A DNA stretch of 64,000 nt from Eriocheir sinensis (GCF_024679095.1 NW_026111756.1:62001-126000); one strand, 5' to 3'; positions 32,476 to 48,385 are shown, counted from the stretch's first letter. Program-made: numbers and translations. Notes: generated from the sequence alone by a model not told the origin.

Positions 32476-32697
32476 CATATAAAACAATGTAAATTTGTTT
32501 CAAAATATATGTACGAATACACATAAAATAACGTAGATTTCTATAAAAATATATATACAAAATACACATAAAATTAAGTAAATACGTATAAAAAAATGTA
32601 AACAAAATACACATAAAATAATGTAAATTCGAAACAAAATAAATAAACAAAATACCAATAAAAGAATGTGTATTTGTATAAATATAAATGTACAAAT
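32222..32697. repeat. Tight palindrome, about 215-bp arms
   Basis: Left arm 32,222-32,437 (T-rich) and right arm 32,475-32,697 (A-rich) carry the same five variant monomers in mirror order with few mismatches. They are separated by one 37-bp monomer fragment. Diagnostic words present in both arms are CTTTTATTGGTATTTTG and TATAGAAATCTACG. It is the closest-spaced long inverted repeat I noticed in the window. Confidence 0.85.
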
Positions 32698-34374
32698 GTA
32701 AAATAAGGTAAATTTGTAATGAAATATATGTACAAAATACACATAAAATAATGTAAATTTATATGAAAATATATATACAAATACACATAAAATACCATGA
32801 ATCTGTATAAAAATATATATTCAAAATAAATATTAAATAATGTAAAAGCGTATAAAAATATATATACAAAGTACATATAAAATAATGTAAATTTGTATCA
32901 ATATAAATCAACAAAACACCAGTAAAATAATATATATTTGAATGAAAATAACGTACATTTGTATAAAATAGAAATACAAAATATACATAGAATAATGTAA
33001 AATCGTATCAAAATAAATACACAGAATATCAATAAAATATTGTAATTTTGTATGAAAATAAAGATACAAAATACCCATAAAATACATATACAAGAATACA
33101 CATAGAATAATTAAATTTGTATTAAAATTAATATACAAAATGCACGTACAATAAGGGAAATTTGTATTGAAAAAATATACAAAATGCACATAAAACAATG
33201 TATATTTGTTTCAAAATATATATACGAATACACATAAAATAACGTATATTTCTATAGAAATATGTATAAAAAATACACATGAAATGACGTAAATACGTAC
33301 AAAAATATATATACACAATACACATTAAATAATATAAATTCGCATCAAAATAAATAAACAAAATATCAATAAAAGAATGTGTATTTGTATGAAAATAGAT
33401 ATACAAAATACACATAAAATATTGTAAATTTGTATAAAACTCTATTAAAAAAATACACAAAAATAATTTAAATTTGTATAAAAATATATATACAAAATAC
33501 ACATAAAACTAGTTAAATTTCTATTGAAATACATATACAAAATACACATAAAATAATGTAAATTTTGAATGAAAATATATAAACAAATACACTTAAAATA
33601 ACGTAAATTTGTATGAAATATATATAGAAAATACACATTAAATAATGTAAATATGTATAAAAAAATATATACAAAACACAAATAGAATAATGTAAAATAG
33701 TATCAAAATAAATACACAGAATATTTATAAAATAATGTAAATTTGTATGAAAATAAAGACGCAAAATACCCATAAAAGAACGCATTTTTTATGAAAATAT
33801 ATATACCAAAATACACATAAAATATTAAAATTTGTATTACAAAAATATACAAAATGTACATACAATAAGGTAAATTTGTATTGAAATAGATATGCAAAAT
33901 ACACATAAAACAATGTAAATTTGTTTCAGAATATATATACGAATACACATAAAATAACGTAGATTTCTATAAAAATATATATACAAAATACACATAAAAT
34001 GAAGTAAATACGTATAAGAAAATGTATACAAAATACACATAAAATAATGTAAACTCGTATCAAAATAAATAAACTAACTGCCAATAAAAGAATGTTTACT
34101 TGTATAAATATAAATATACAAAATACACATAAAATAACGTAAAATTGTATAAAACTATATACAAAAATAGACAAAAATAATTAAATTTGTATGAAAATAG
34201 ATATACAAAAGACACATAAATAAGCTAAATTTGAATTGAAATAAATATAGAAAATACATAAAATAATGTAAATTTGTATCAAAAAATATATTCAAATACA
34301 CATATATTAAAATTAATATACAAAATGCATATATAATAAGGTAAATTTGTATTGAAAAAATATGCAACACACAT
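32476..34374 (-). repeat. Satellite block 14, inverted
   Basis: About 42 monomers. The first 400 bp match 48,386-48,661 and the reverse complement of 37,440-37,700. The section 32,946-34,310 is the reverse complement of 50,480-51,866 and is similar in direct orientation to 13,530-14,960. The right edge, AACACACAT then GTTTACTCATAC, is the mirror of the flip at 27,830. Confidence 0.88.
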
Positions 34375-35960
34375 GTTTACTCATACAAATTTATATTATT
34401 TTATTGGTATTTTGTTTATTTATTTTGATACGAATTACATGATTATATGTGTATTTTGTACATATTTTTTATACGTATTTACATTATTTAATGTGTGTTT
34501 TGTTTATATTTTTAAACAAATTTACGTTATTATATGTGTATTTGTATAAATATTTTGATACAAATTTACTTTATTTCATGTATTTTGTATATATATTTCA
34601 ATTCAAATTTAGCTTATTTTGTGTGTATTTTGTATATATTTTCATACAAATTTAATTACTTCTGTGTATTTTTGTATATAGTTTTATATAAATTTACGTT
34701 ATTTTATGTGTATTTTGTATATTTATATTTATACAAATACACATTCTTTTATTGCTATTTTGTTTATTTATTTTGATACGAATTTACATTATTTTATGTG
34801 TTTTTGTATACATTTTTTATACGTATTTACTCATTTTATGTGTATTTTGTATATATATTTTTATAGAAATCTACGTTATTTTATGTGTATTCGTATATAT
34901 ATTTTGAAACAAATTTACATTGTTTTATATGTATTTTGCATATTATTTTCAATACAAATTTACCTTATTGTATATGTTTTTTGTGTATTTATTTTAATAC
35001 AAATTTAATTTTTTGATGTGTATTTTGGTATATAATTTTTTATAAATAAAAAAAATGCGTTATTTTATGGGTATTTTGCTTCTATATTTTCATACAAATT
35101 TACATTATTTTATTAATATTTTGTGTATTTATTTTGATACGATTTTACATTATTCTATTTGTGTTTTTTACATATTTTTTTATACAAATTTACGTTATTT
35201 TAAGTGTATTTGTTTATGTATTTTCATTCAAATTTACATTATTTTATGTGTATTTTGTGTATGTATTTCAATACAAATTTACCTAATTTTATGTGTATTT
35301 TGTATATTTATTTTCATACAAATTTAAAATATTTTTGTGTATTTTTGTATATAGTTTGATACAAATTTAGGTTATTTTATGTGTATTTTGTATATCTATT
35401 TTCATACAAATACACATTCTTTTATTGATATTTTGTTTATTTATTTGACGCGAATTTTATGTGAATTTGTTTTCATTTCATAAAAATTTACATTATTTTA
35501 TGTGTATTTTGTACATGTATTTAAATACAAATTTAAATACAAATACAAATACACATTCTTTTATTGATATTTTGTTTATTTGTTCTGACGCGAATTTACA
35601 TTATTTAATGTGTATTTTGTATATATATTTTTATACGTATTTACATCATTTCATGTGTATTTTGTATAGTTTTAAACAAATTTATATTATTTAATGTGTA
35701 TTTTGTATATATATATTTATACAAATACACATTCTTTTATTGGTATTTTTTTATTTATTTTGATACTAATTTACATTATTTTATGTGTATTTTGTATACA
35801 TTTTTTATACGTATTTACTTAATTTTATGTTTATTTTGTATATATATTTTTATAGAAATCTACCTTATTTCATGTGTATTCGTATATATATTTTGAAACA
35901 AATTTACATTGTTTATATGTATTTTGCATATCTATTTTTGTGTATGTATTTATTTTTGTT
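34375..35960 (+). repeat. Satellite block 15, T-rich strand forward
   Basis: About 35 monomers. Inverted partner of block 12 up to about 35,380. Near 35,455 and 35,525 monomers are broken and rejoined (GAATTTTATGTGAATTTG; repeated AAATACAAAT), suggesting small internal deletions. Confidence 0.88.
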
Positions 35961-36906
35961 ATACATAGAATAATGTAAAATCGTATCAAAATAATTACAC
36001 AGAATATCAATAAAATAATTTAAATTTGTATGAAAATAAAGATGCAAAATACCCATAAGATAAAGCATATTTTTTTATAAAAATACATATACAAAAATAC
36101 ACATAGAATAATTAAATTTGTATTAAAATTAATATACAAAATGCACACATACAATAAGGTAAATTTGTATTGAAAAAAAAAACGCAAAATGCAAATAAAA
36201 GTGTAAATTTGTTTCAAAATATATATACGAATACACATAAAATAACGTAGATTTCTATAGAAATATATATACAAAATACACATGAAATTATGTAAATACG
36301 TATAAAAATATATATATAAAATACATATTAAGTAATGTAAATTCGTGACAAAATAAATAAACAAAATATCATGAAAAGAATGTGTATTTGTATGAAAATA
36401 AATAATAGATAATAAATTTGTATGTAATATATATGCAAGATACATTTAAATAATGTAAATATGTATAAAAAAATATATACAAAAACAAATAGAATAATGT
36501 AAAATCGTATCAAAATAAATACACCGAATATTAATAAATTAATGTAAATTTGTATGAAAATAAAGAAGCAAAATTCCCATCAAATAGCGCATTTCTTATA
36601 AAAATATATATACCAAAATACACATAAAATATTTAAATTTGTATTGAAATTAATATATACAAAATGCACATACAATAAGGTAAACTTCTATTGAAAGAAA
36701 TATGCAAAAATACATATAAAACAATGTAAATTTGTTTCAAAATATATATACGAATACACATAAAATAAGGTAGATTTCTATAAAAATATATATACAAAAT
36801 ACACATAAAATTAAGTAAATACGTATAAAAAAATGTAAACAAAATACACATAAAATAATGTAAATTCGAAACAAAATAAATAAACAAAATACCAATAAAA
36901 GAATGT
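35961..36906 (-). repeat. Satellite block 16, inverted
   Basis: About 21 monomers. The left junction is the reverse complement of that at 9,338 (ATACATAG beside AACAAAAATAAA). The interior resembles 8,100-8,470 in the same orientation, including TAATAGATAATAAATTTG. No gene is seen. Confidence 0.87.
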
Positions 36907-37956
36907 ATATCTATTTATTTTAATACAAAATCAAATATTTTATGTTTTTTCGTATATATATTTTTATAAAAAATGCGTTATTTTATGGGTATTTTGCATC
37001 TTAATTTTCATACAAATTTACATTATTTTATTAATATTTTCTGTATTTATTTTGATACGATTTTACATTATTTTATTTATGTTTTGTATATATTTTTTTA
37101 TGCATATTTACATTATTTAATGTGTTTTTTGTATATATATTTGATACATATTTACGTTATTTTAAGTTATTTTATGTGTATTTGTTTATATATATTGACA
37201 CAAATTTACAATATTTTACGGGTATTTTGTATATATATTTCAAAAGAAATTTACCTAGCTTTATATGTATTTTGAATATCTATTTTCATACAAACTCAAA
37301 TTATTTTTATGTATTTTTGTATATATTTCAATATAAATTTTAGTTATGTTATGTGTATTTATTAAATCTATTTTCATTCAAATATATATTATTTTATTGG
37401 TATTTTGTTGATTTATATTGATACGAATTTACATTATTTTATATGTACTTTGTATATATATTTTTATACGCATTTACATTATTTAATATTTATTTTGAAT
37501 ATATAATTTTATACAAATTCATGGTATTTTATGTGTATTTGTATATATATTTTCATATAAATTTACATTATTTTATGTGTATTTTGTACATATATTTCAT
37601 TACAAATTTACCTTATTTTATGTTTATTTTGTATGTGTATTTTGTACATTTATATTTATACAAATACACATTCTTTTATTGGTATTTTGTTTATTTATTT
37701 TGTTTCGAGTTTACATTATTTTATGTGTATTTTGTTTACATTTTTTTATACGTATTTACTTAATTGTATGTGTATTTTGTATATATATTTTTATAGAATT
37801 CTACGTTATTTTATGTGTATTCGTATATATATTTTGAAACAAATTTACATTGTTTTATATGTATTTTTGCACATCTCTTTCAATAGAAGTTTACCTTATT
37901 GTATGTGCATTTTGTATATTTATTTCAATACAAATTTAAATATTCTATGTGTATAC
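36907..37956 (+). repeat. Satellite block 17, T-rich strand forward
   Basis: About 23 monomers. It begins like 23,545-23,770 (TTTTAATACAAAATCAAATA) and then switches near 37,160 to the monomer series of 28,100-28,620 and 31,400-31,860. This is a mosaic of two sources within one orientation. Confidence 0.87.
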
Positions 37957-40103
37957 ATGTACAAAAAATACATGAAATAATGTAGATTTGTATGAAATGA
38001 AAACAAATACATTTTATATAAAATATATATACAAAATAAACATAGAATAATATAAAATCATATTAAAATAAATACACAGAATATCAGTAAAATAATGTAA
38101 ATTTGTATGAAAATAAAGATGCAAAATACCCATAAAATAAAGCATATTTTTATAAAAATACATATACAAAAATACACATAGATTAATCAAATTTCTATTA
38201 AAATTAATATACAAAATGCACATACAATAAGGTAAATTTGTATTGAAAAAATATGCAAAATACACATAAAACAATGTAAATTTGTTTCAAAATATATATA
38301 AGAATACACATAAAATAACGCAGATTTCTATAGAAATATATATACAAAACACACTTGAAATAATGTAAATACGTATAAAAATATATATACAAAATACACA
38401 TTAAATAATGTTAATTCGTGTCAAAATAAATAAACAAAATATCATGAAAAGAATGTGTATTTTTATGAAAATAGATATACAAAATATACATAAAATAACC
38501 TAAATTTGTATAAAACTATTAACAAAAATACACAAAAATAATTTAAACTTGTATGAAAATAAATATACAAAAAACATATAAAATTAGGTAAATTTGTATT
38601 GAAATACATATACAAAATACACATAAAATAATGTAAATTTGAATGAAAATATATAAACATATAGACTTAAAATAACGTAAATTTGTATCAAATATATATA
38701 CAAAAAACACATTAAATAATGTATATATGTATAAAAAAATATATACTAAACACAAATAAAATAATGTAAAATCGTATCAAAATAAATACAGAAAATATTA
38801 ATAAAATAATGTAAATTTGTATGAAAATTAAGATCCAAAATACCCATAGAATAACGCATTTTTTATAAAAATATATATACGAAAAAACATAAAATATTTG
38901 ATTTTGTATTAAAATAAATAGATACACAAAATACACATAAAATAAGCTGAATTAAATGAAAAATATATACAAAATACACATAGAATAATGTAAAATCGTA
39001 TCAAAATACATACACAGAATATCAATAAAATAATGTAATTTTGTATGAAAATAAAGATGCAAAATACCCATAAAATAAAGCATATTTTTTTAAAAATACA
39101 TGTACAAAAATACACATAGAATAATTAAATTTGTATTAAAATTAATATACCAAATGCACGTACAATAAGGTAAATTTGTATTGAAAAAATATACAAAATG
39201 CACATTAAAGCGTAAATTTGTTTAAAAATCTATATACGAATACACATAAAATAACGTAGATTTCTATAGAAATATATATACAAAATACACATGAAATGAT
39301 GTAAATACGTATAAAAATATATATATACAAAATACACATTAAATAATTTAAATTCTCGTCAAAATAAATAAACAAAATATCAATAAAAGAATGTGTATTT
39401 GTATGAAAATAGATATACAAAATACTCATAAAATAACCTAAGTTTGTTTAAAACTATATACAAAAATACACAAAAATAATTTATATTTGTATGAAAATAA
39501 ATATACAAAATACACATAAAATTAGGTAAATTTGTATTGAAATACATATACAAAATACACATAAAATAATGTAAATTTGAATGAAAATACATAAACAAAT
39601 ACACTTAAAATAACGTAAATTTGAATAAAAAAATATATACAAAACACAAATAGAATAATGTAAAATCGTATCAAAATAAATACACAGAATATTAATAAAA
39701 TAATGCAAATTTGTATGAAAATAAAGATGCAAAATACCCATAAAATAACGCATTTTTTTATTGAAATATATTTATACAAAAATACACATAAAAAAATAAA
39801 TTTGTATTAAAATAAATATACAAAATACACATACAATAAGGTAAATCTGTATTGAAATAGATATGCAAAATACACATCAATAATGTAAATTTGTATCAAA
39901 ATATATATACGAATACTCATAAAATAGAGTAAATTTCTATGAAAATAAAATAATGTAAGTTTGTATGAAAATAAAGATGCAAAATTCCCATAAAATAGCG
40001 CATTTCTTATAAAAATATATATACCAAAATACACATAAAATATTTAAATTTGTATTGAAATAAATATACAAAATGCACATACAATAAGGTAAATTTATAT
40101 TGA
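37957..40103 (-). repeat. Satellite block 18, inverted
   Basis: About 48 monomers. The stretch 37,966-38,930 is the reverse complement of 43,400-44,360 or equivalent sections of blocks 11 and 27. The later part resembles 39,481-39,753-type units seen inverted at 12,050-12,323. Near 39,940-39,955 a monomer is cut short (AAAATAAAATAATGTAAG). Confidence 0.86.
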
Positions 40104-40210
40104 ATTTTCATTTTTTTAGGTGTATTTGATATATATATTTTTATACTTATTTACATAATTTTATATGTATTTTCAATATATATTTTCATGGAAATTTACT
40201 CTATATGTAT
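40104..40210 (+). repeat. Satellite block 19, very short forward piece
   Basis: About 107 bp, just over two monomers, T-rich. It matches 52,120-52,228 and is the mirror of the start of block 10 (13,230-13,330). Both ends are recurring junctions. Confidence 0.85.
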
Positions 40211-42784
40211 ATGTATAGAAAATACACATGAAATAATCTAAATTCGTATCGAAAAAAATGAACAAAATACCGATAAAATAATGTAATTTTGAATGAAAAT
40301 ATATATAGAAAATACACATAAAAGAACGTATATACAAATAAATATATACACATTAAATAATATGAATTTGAATGAAAATAGATATAAAAATAAACATAAA
40401 ATAAGGCAAATTTGTAATGAAATATATATACAAAATACACATAAAATAATGAAGATTTGTTTCAAAATATATATACGAATACACTTAAAATAACGTAGAT
40501 AGCTATAGAAATATATATACAAAATACACATGAAATAATGTAAATACGTATAAAAATATAAATACAAAATACACATTAAATAATGTAAATTCGTGACAAA
40601 ATAAATAAGGAGAATATCAATAAGAGAATGTGTATTTGTATGAAAATACATGTATAAAATATACATAAAATAACGTAAATTTGTATAAAACTATATATAA
40701 AAATACACAAAAATATATTAATTGTGTTTGAAAATTAATATACAAAATACACATAAAATTAGGTAAATTTGTATTGAAATACATATACAAAATACACATA
40801 AAATAATGTAAATTTGAATGAAAATATATAAACAAATACACTTCAATTAACGTAAATTTGTATAAAATATATATACAAAATACTCATTAAATAATGTAAA
40901 TATGTATAAAAAATATATATACAAAACACAAATAGAATAATATAAAATCGTATCAAAAAAAATACACAGAATGTTAATAAAATAATGTAAATTTGTATGA
41001 AAATAAAGATGCAAAATACCCTTAAAATAACGCATTTTTTTTATAAAAATATATTTACAAAAATACACATAAAAAAATCATTTGTATTAAAATAAATATA
41101 CAAAATACACATATAATAATGTAAATCTGTATTGAAATAGATATGCAAAATACATATAAAACAATGTAAATTTGTTTCAAAATATATATACGAATACACA
41201 TAAAATAACGTAGATTTCTATAAAAATATATATACAAATAAATAAATGAATAAATGAAGTAAATACGTATAAAAAATGTATACAAATTACACATAAATAA
41301 TGTAAATTCGTATGAAAATAGATATACAAAATACAGATAAAATAAGCTAAATTTGAATTGAAATATATATACAAAATACATGAAATAAAGTAAATTTGTA
41401 TCAAAATATTTATACAAATACATATATAATAGATTTGTTTCAAAATATATATACGAATACACATAAAATAACGTAGATTTGTATAAAAATATATATACAA
41501 AAAATAAATAAATACGTATAAAAAATGTATACAAATTACACATAAAATAATGTAAATTCGTATCAAAATAAATAAACAAAATACCAAAAAAAGAATGTGT
41601 ATTTGTATAAATATAAATATACAAAATACACATAAAATAACGTAAATTTGTATAAAACTATATACAAAAATACACAAAAGTAATTAAATTTGTATGAAAA
41701 TAGATATACAAAATACACACAAAATAAGCTAAATTTGAACTGAAATATATATATACAAAATACATAAAATAAAGTAAATTTGTATCAAAATATTTATACA
41801 AATACACATATATTAAGGTAAATTTGTATGAAAATATATAAACAAAATACACATTAAATAATGTAAATACGTATAAATAATATGTACAAAATACACATAT
41901 AATCATGAAACTCGTATCAAAATAAATAAACAAAATACCAATGAAATAATATAAAAGTGTATGAAAAAACATAAACAAATACACAAATAATCAAATCATT
42001 CGTATCAAAATAAATAAACAAAAAACTAGTTAAATAAAGTAAATTTGTATGAGAAAACATATACAAAATACACATAAAATATCGTTTTAAGTTTCTATAA
42101 AAATATATGTACAAAAATGCACATAAAATTAGTTTGCATAAAAAAATATATACAAAACACACATTAGATAATGTAAATGAGAATAAAAATATGTATACAA
42201 AATACATATGAAATAATCTAAATTCGTATCGAGTTAAATTAAGAAAATAACAATAAAATAATGTAATTTTGCATGAAAATATATATAGAAAACACACATA
42301 AAATAACCTAAATACAAATACAAATATACACATTAAATAATTTAAAATTGAATGAAATAAATATACAAAATAAACATAAAATAAGGTAAATTTGTAATAA
42401 AATATATGTAAGAATACACATAAAATAATATAAATTTGTATGAAAATATATATAAATACACATAAAATAACATGAATTTGTATAAAATTTGTTTCAAAAT
42501 ATATACGAATACACACAATAAAATAACGTAAATTTTATGAAAATGTATATATAAATACACATAAAATAGTTTAAATACGTAGAAAATATATATACAAAAT
42601 ACATAAAATAATGTAAATTGTAAAAATTAAATACACAAAATTCCAATAAAAGAATGTATATTTGTAGGAAAATATATATTCAAAAAACAAAACAAATAAC
42701 TAAAATTTGTATAAAAATATATACAAAAATACACAAAAATAATTTAAATTTGTTTGAAAATAGATATGCAAAATACACATAAAG

Positions 42785-42822
42785 TTTTTTATAAAAAATT
42801 TATAAAAATTTATAAAAAATTT
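42785..42822. repeat. Local triplication of an A/T word
   Basis: TTTATAAAAA-type words repeat three times where the homologous copies near 23,067 and 53,983 read AGTTAGGCAAATTTGTATTG. The interruption removes GGC and adds about 26 bp. Confidence 0.8.
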
Positions 42823-42915
42823 GTATTGAAATACATATACAAAACTCACACAAAATAATGTAAATTTGTATGAAAATATATAAACAAATACATATAAAAT
42901 CACGTAAATTTGGAT

Positions 42916-43045
<130 letters not shown>

Positions 43046-43069
43046 ATACATTAAATATTTTAAATTATG

Positions 43070-43101
43070 TATAAAATATATTATATTATATATATTTTAT
43101 T
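43070..43101. other. Hairpin at orientation flip, copy B
   Basis: Stem ATAAAATATAT (43,071-43,081) pairs with ATATATTTTAT (43,090-43,100) around an 8-nt loop. It marks the switch from A-rich to T-rich orientation, as at 23,234 and 54,148. Confidence 0.87.
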
Positions 43102-46100
43102 GATATTTGCGTTATTTATGTGTATTTTGTATATGTTTACTCTTAGAAATTTACATTATTTTATTGGTATTTTGTCTATTTATTTTGATACGAATTACAT
43201 GATTATTTGTGTATTTTTACATTTTTTTATACGTATTTACATTATTTAATGTGTATTTTGTTTATATATTTTTATAAATTTACGTTATTATATGTGTATT
43301 TGTATAGGTATTTTGATACAAATTTACATTATTTTATGTATTTTGTATATATATTTCAATTCAAATTTAGCTTATTTTATGTGTATTTTGTATATCTATT
43401 TATTTTAATACAAAATCAAATATTTTATGCTTTTTCGTATATATATTTTTTTTAAAATGCGTTATTTTATGGGTATTTTGCATCTTAATTTTCATACAAA
43501 TTTACATTATTTTATTAATATTTTCTGTATTTATTTTGATACGATTTTACATTATTTTATTTGTGTTTTGTATATTTTTTTATACATATTTGCATTATTT
43601 AATGTTTTTTTTGTATATATATTTGATACAAATTTACGTTATTTTAAGTCTATATGTTTATATATTTTCATTCAAATTTATAATATTTTATGTGTATTTT
43701 GTATATGTATTTCAATACAAATTTACCTATTTTTATATGTTTTTTGTATATTTATTTTCATACAAGTTTAAATTATTTTTGTGTATTTTTGTATATAGTT
43801 TTATACAAATTTAGGTTATTTTATGTGTATTTTGTATATCTATTTTCATACAAATACACATTCTTTTCATGATATTTTGTTTATTTATTTTGACACGAAT
43901 TAACATTATTTAATGTGTATTTTGTATATATATTTTTATACGTATTTACATTATTTCAAGTGTATTTTGTATATATATTTCTATAGAAATCTGCGTTATT
44001 TTATGTGTATTCGTATATATATTTTGAAACAAATTTACATTGTTTTATGTGTATTTTGCATATTTTTTCAATACAAATTTACCTTATTGTATGTGCATTT
44101 TGTATATTAATTTTAATACAAATTTGATAAATCTATGTGTATTTTTGTATATGTATTTTTATAAAAATATGCTTTTTTTTATGGGTATTTTGCATCTTTA
44201 TTTTCATACAAATTTACATTATTTTATTGATATTCTGTGTATTTATTTTGAAATGTTTTTACATTATTCTATGTGTATTTTGTATATATATTTTATATAA
44301 AATGTATTTGTTTTCATTTCACAAATCTACATTATTTTATGTTTTTTGTACATGTATTTAAAAACAAATTTAACCACTTATATGTGTATTTTGTATATCT
44401 ATTTTGTATGTATATTTTCATAGAAATTTTCTCTATTTTATGAGTATTCGTATATATATTTTGATACAAATTTACATTATTAATGTGTATTTTGCATATC
44501 TATTTCAATACAAATTTACTTTATTGTACGTGCATTTTGTATATTTATTTTTATACAAATTTAATTATTTTATATGTATTTTTGTATATATATTTTTATG
44601 CAAATATGCGTTATTATATGGATATTTTGCATCTTTATTTTCATACAAATTTACATTATTTTATTGATATTCTCTTTATTTATTTTGATACGATTTAACA
44701 TTATTCTATGTGTTTTTTGTATATATTTTTTTATACATATTTACATTATTTAATGTTCATTTTGTATATATATTTTATCCAAATTTACAATATTTTATGT
44801 GTATTTGTTTATATATTTTCATTCATATTTACATTATTTTATGTGTTTTTTATATATATATTTTTCTACGTATTTAAATTATTTTATATGTATTTTGTAT
44901 ATACATTTTCATAAAAAAATTACGTTATTTTATTGTGTGTATAAGTATATATTTTGATACAAATTTTACACAAATTTATGTTATTTAATGTGTATTTGTA
45001 TATATATTTTCATACAAATTTATATTATTTTATGTGTATTTTTTCATATATTTCATCACAAATTTACCTTATTTTATGTTTATTTTGTATATTTATTTCA
45101 TTCAATTTTAAATTATTTTATGTGTATATTTGTATTTGTATTTAGGTTATTTTATGTGTATTTTGTATATATATTTTCATCCAAAATTACATTATTATAT
45201 TGGTATTTTCTTAATTCAATTCGATACGAATTTAGATTATTTCATAGGTATTTTGTATACATATTTTTATACTCATTTACATTATCTAATGTGTGTTTTG
45301 TATATATATTTTTATGCAAACTTATTTTATGTTCATTTTTGTACATATATTTTTATAGAAATTTGCGTTATTTTATGTATATAGTTTTAAATAAATTTAC
45401 GTTATTTTATGTGTATTTTATATATTTATATTTATACAAATACACATTCTTTTATTGCTATATTGTTTATTTATATTTATACGAATTTACATTATTTTAT
45501 GTGTATTTTGTATACATTTTTTTATACGTACTTAATTAATTTTATGTGTATTTTGTATCTGTATTTTTATAGAAATCTACGTTATTTTATGTGTATTCGC
45601 ATATATATTTTGAAACAAATTTACATTATTTTATATGTATTTTGCATATCTATTTCAATACAAATTTACCTTATTGTATGTGCATTTTGTATATTTATTT
45701 TGATACAAATTCAAATATTTTATGTGTATTTTGGTATCAATAATTTTATAAAAAATGCGTTATTTTATAAGTATTTGGCATCTTAATTTTCATACAAATT
45801 TACATTATTTTATTAATATTCTGTGTATATATTTTGATACGATTTTACATTATTCTATTTGTGTTTTGTATATATTTTTTTTATACATATTTACATTATT
45901 TAATGTGTATTTTGTATATATATTTCATACAAATTTACGTTATTATATGTGTATTTGTTTATATATTTTCTTTCAAATTTACATTATTTTATGTGTATTT
46001 TGTATATGTATTTCAATAGAAATTAACCTAATTTTATGAGTATTTTGTATATTTCTTTTCATACAAATTTAAATTATTTTTGTGTATTTTTGTATATAGT

Positions 46101-48242
46101 TTTATACAAATTTAGGTTATTTTATGTACGCAGTGACATTATTTAATGTGTGTTTTGTATATATATTTTTATCCAAAGTTAATTTATTTTACGTTCATTT
46201 TTGGACATATATTTTTTATAGAAATTAGCGTTATTTTATATGTATTTGTATATGTTTTCTCATACAGATTTACATTATTTTATTGCTATTTTGTTTATTT
46301 AGTTTGATACGAATTACATGATTATATGTGTATTTTGTACATATTTTTTATACGTATTTACATTACTTAATGTGTATTTTGTTTACATATATTTATACAA
46401 ATTTACGTTATTATATGTATTTTTATAAAATTTTGATACAAATTTACATTATTTTATGTATTTTGTATATACATTTCAATTCAAATTTAGCTTATCTTAT
46501 CTGTATTTTGTATATCTATTTTCATACGAATTTAATTACTTCTGTGTATTTTTGTATATAGTTTTATACAAATTTACGTTATTTTATGTGTATTTAGTAT
46601 ATTTATATTTATTCAAATACACATTCTTTTATTGGTATTTTGTTTATTTATTTTGATACGAATTTACATTATTTTATGTGTATTTTGTATACATTTTTTT
46701 ATACGTATTTACTTCATTTTACGTGTATTTTGTATATATATTTTTATACAAATCTACGTTATTTTATGTGTATTCGTATATATATTTTGAAACAAATTTA
46801 CATTGTTTTATATGTATTTTGCTTATCTATTTCAATACAGATTTACCTTATTGTATGTGTATTTTGTATATTTATTTTAATACAAATAAAAAAAATTATT
46901 TGTATTTTTGTATATATATTTAAAAAAAAAGTGTTATTTTATGGGTATTTTGCTTCTTTATTTTCATACAAATTTACATTATTTTATTAATATTCTGTGT
47001 ATTTATTTTGATACGATTTTACATTATTCTATTTGTGTTTTGTATATATTTTTTTATACAAATTTACGTTGTTTTAAGTGTATTTGTTTATGTATTTTCA
47101 TTCAAATTTACAGTATTTTATGTGTATTTTGTATATGTATTTCAATTCAAATTTACCTAATTTTATGTGTATTTTGTATATTTATTTTCATACAAATTTA
47201 AATTATTTTTGTGTATTTTTGTATATAGTTTTATACAAATTTATGTTATCTTATGTGTGTTTTGTATATTTATTTTCATACAAATACACATTCTTTTATT
47301 GACATTTTGTTTATTTATTTTGACGCGAATTTACATTATTTAATGTGTATTTTGTATATATATTTTTATACGTATTTACATCCTTTCATGTGTATTTTGT
47401 ATATTTATAAAAAATGCGTTATTTTATGGGTATTTTGCATCTTTATTTTCATAAAAATTTACATTATTTTATTTACATTCTGTGTATTTATTTTAATACG
47501 ATTTTACATTATTCTATTTGTGTTTTGTATATATATTTTTTATACTTATTTACATTATTTAATGAGTATTTTTTATATATATTTTATACAAATTTATGTT
47601 AATTTAAGTGTATTTGTTTATATATTTTCATTCAAATTTACATTATTTTATGTGTATTTTATATATGTATTTCTTTACAAATTTACCTGATTTTATGTGT
47701 ATTTTGTATATTTATTTTCATACAAATTTAACTTATTTTTGTGTATTTTTATATATAGTTTTATACAAATTTACGTTATTTTATGTGTATTTTATATATG
47801 TATTTTCATACATATACTCATTCTTTTATTGATATTTTAATTATTTATTTTGACACGAATTTACATTATTTAATGTGTATTTTGTATATATATTTTTATA
47901 CGTATTTACAATATTTCATATGTATTTTGTATATATATTTCTATAGAAATCTACGTTATTTTATGTTTATTCGTATATATATTTTGAAACAAATCTACAT
48001 TATTTTATGTGTATTTAGTATATATACTTCATTTAAATTTGCCTTATTTTAGGTTTATTTTTATATCTATTTTCATTCAAATTCAAATCATTTTATGTGT
48101 ATATATTTATTTGTATTTACGTTATTTTATGTGTATTTTCTATATATATTTTCATTCAAAATTACATTATTTTATCGGTATTTTGTTCATTTATTTCGAT
48201 ACGAATTTAGATTATTTCATGTGTATTTTCTATACATATACA
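43087..48242 (+). repeat. Satellite block 21, T-rich strand forward
   Basis: About 115 monomers. The first 2.7 kb parallel block 11 and block 27. The middle (45,755-46,360) parallels 5,822-6,440. From 46,366 to the end it parallels block 9. One long block thus joins series that are separate elsewhere. No gene is seen. Confidence 0.9.
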
Positions 48243-48385
48243 TATAGAGTAAATTTCCATGAAAAAATATATTTAAATACATATAAAATTATGTAAATAA
48301 GTATAAAAAAATATATATCAAATACACCTAAAAAAAATGAAAACTCGTATCAAAATAAATAAACAAAATTCCGATAAAAGAACGT
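46366..48385. repeat. Segmental duplication partner of 11,502-13,376
   Basis: Same monomer order with the same unusual monomers (TTTACATTCTGTGTATTTA; TATTTCTTTACAAATTTACC; ATTTTAATTATTTATTTTG) and the same flip at the right end. An extra 45 bp at 47,277-47,321 and about two extra monomers near 47,940-48,030 distinguish it. Confidence 0.85.
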
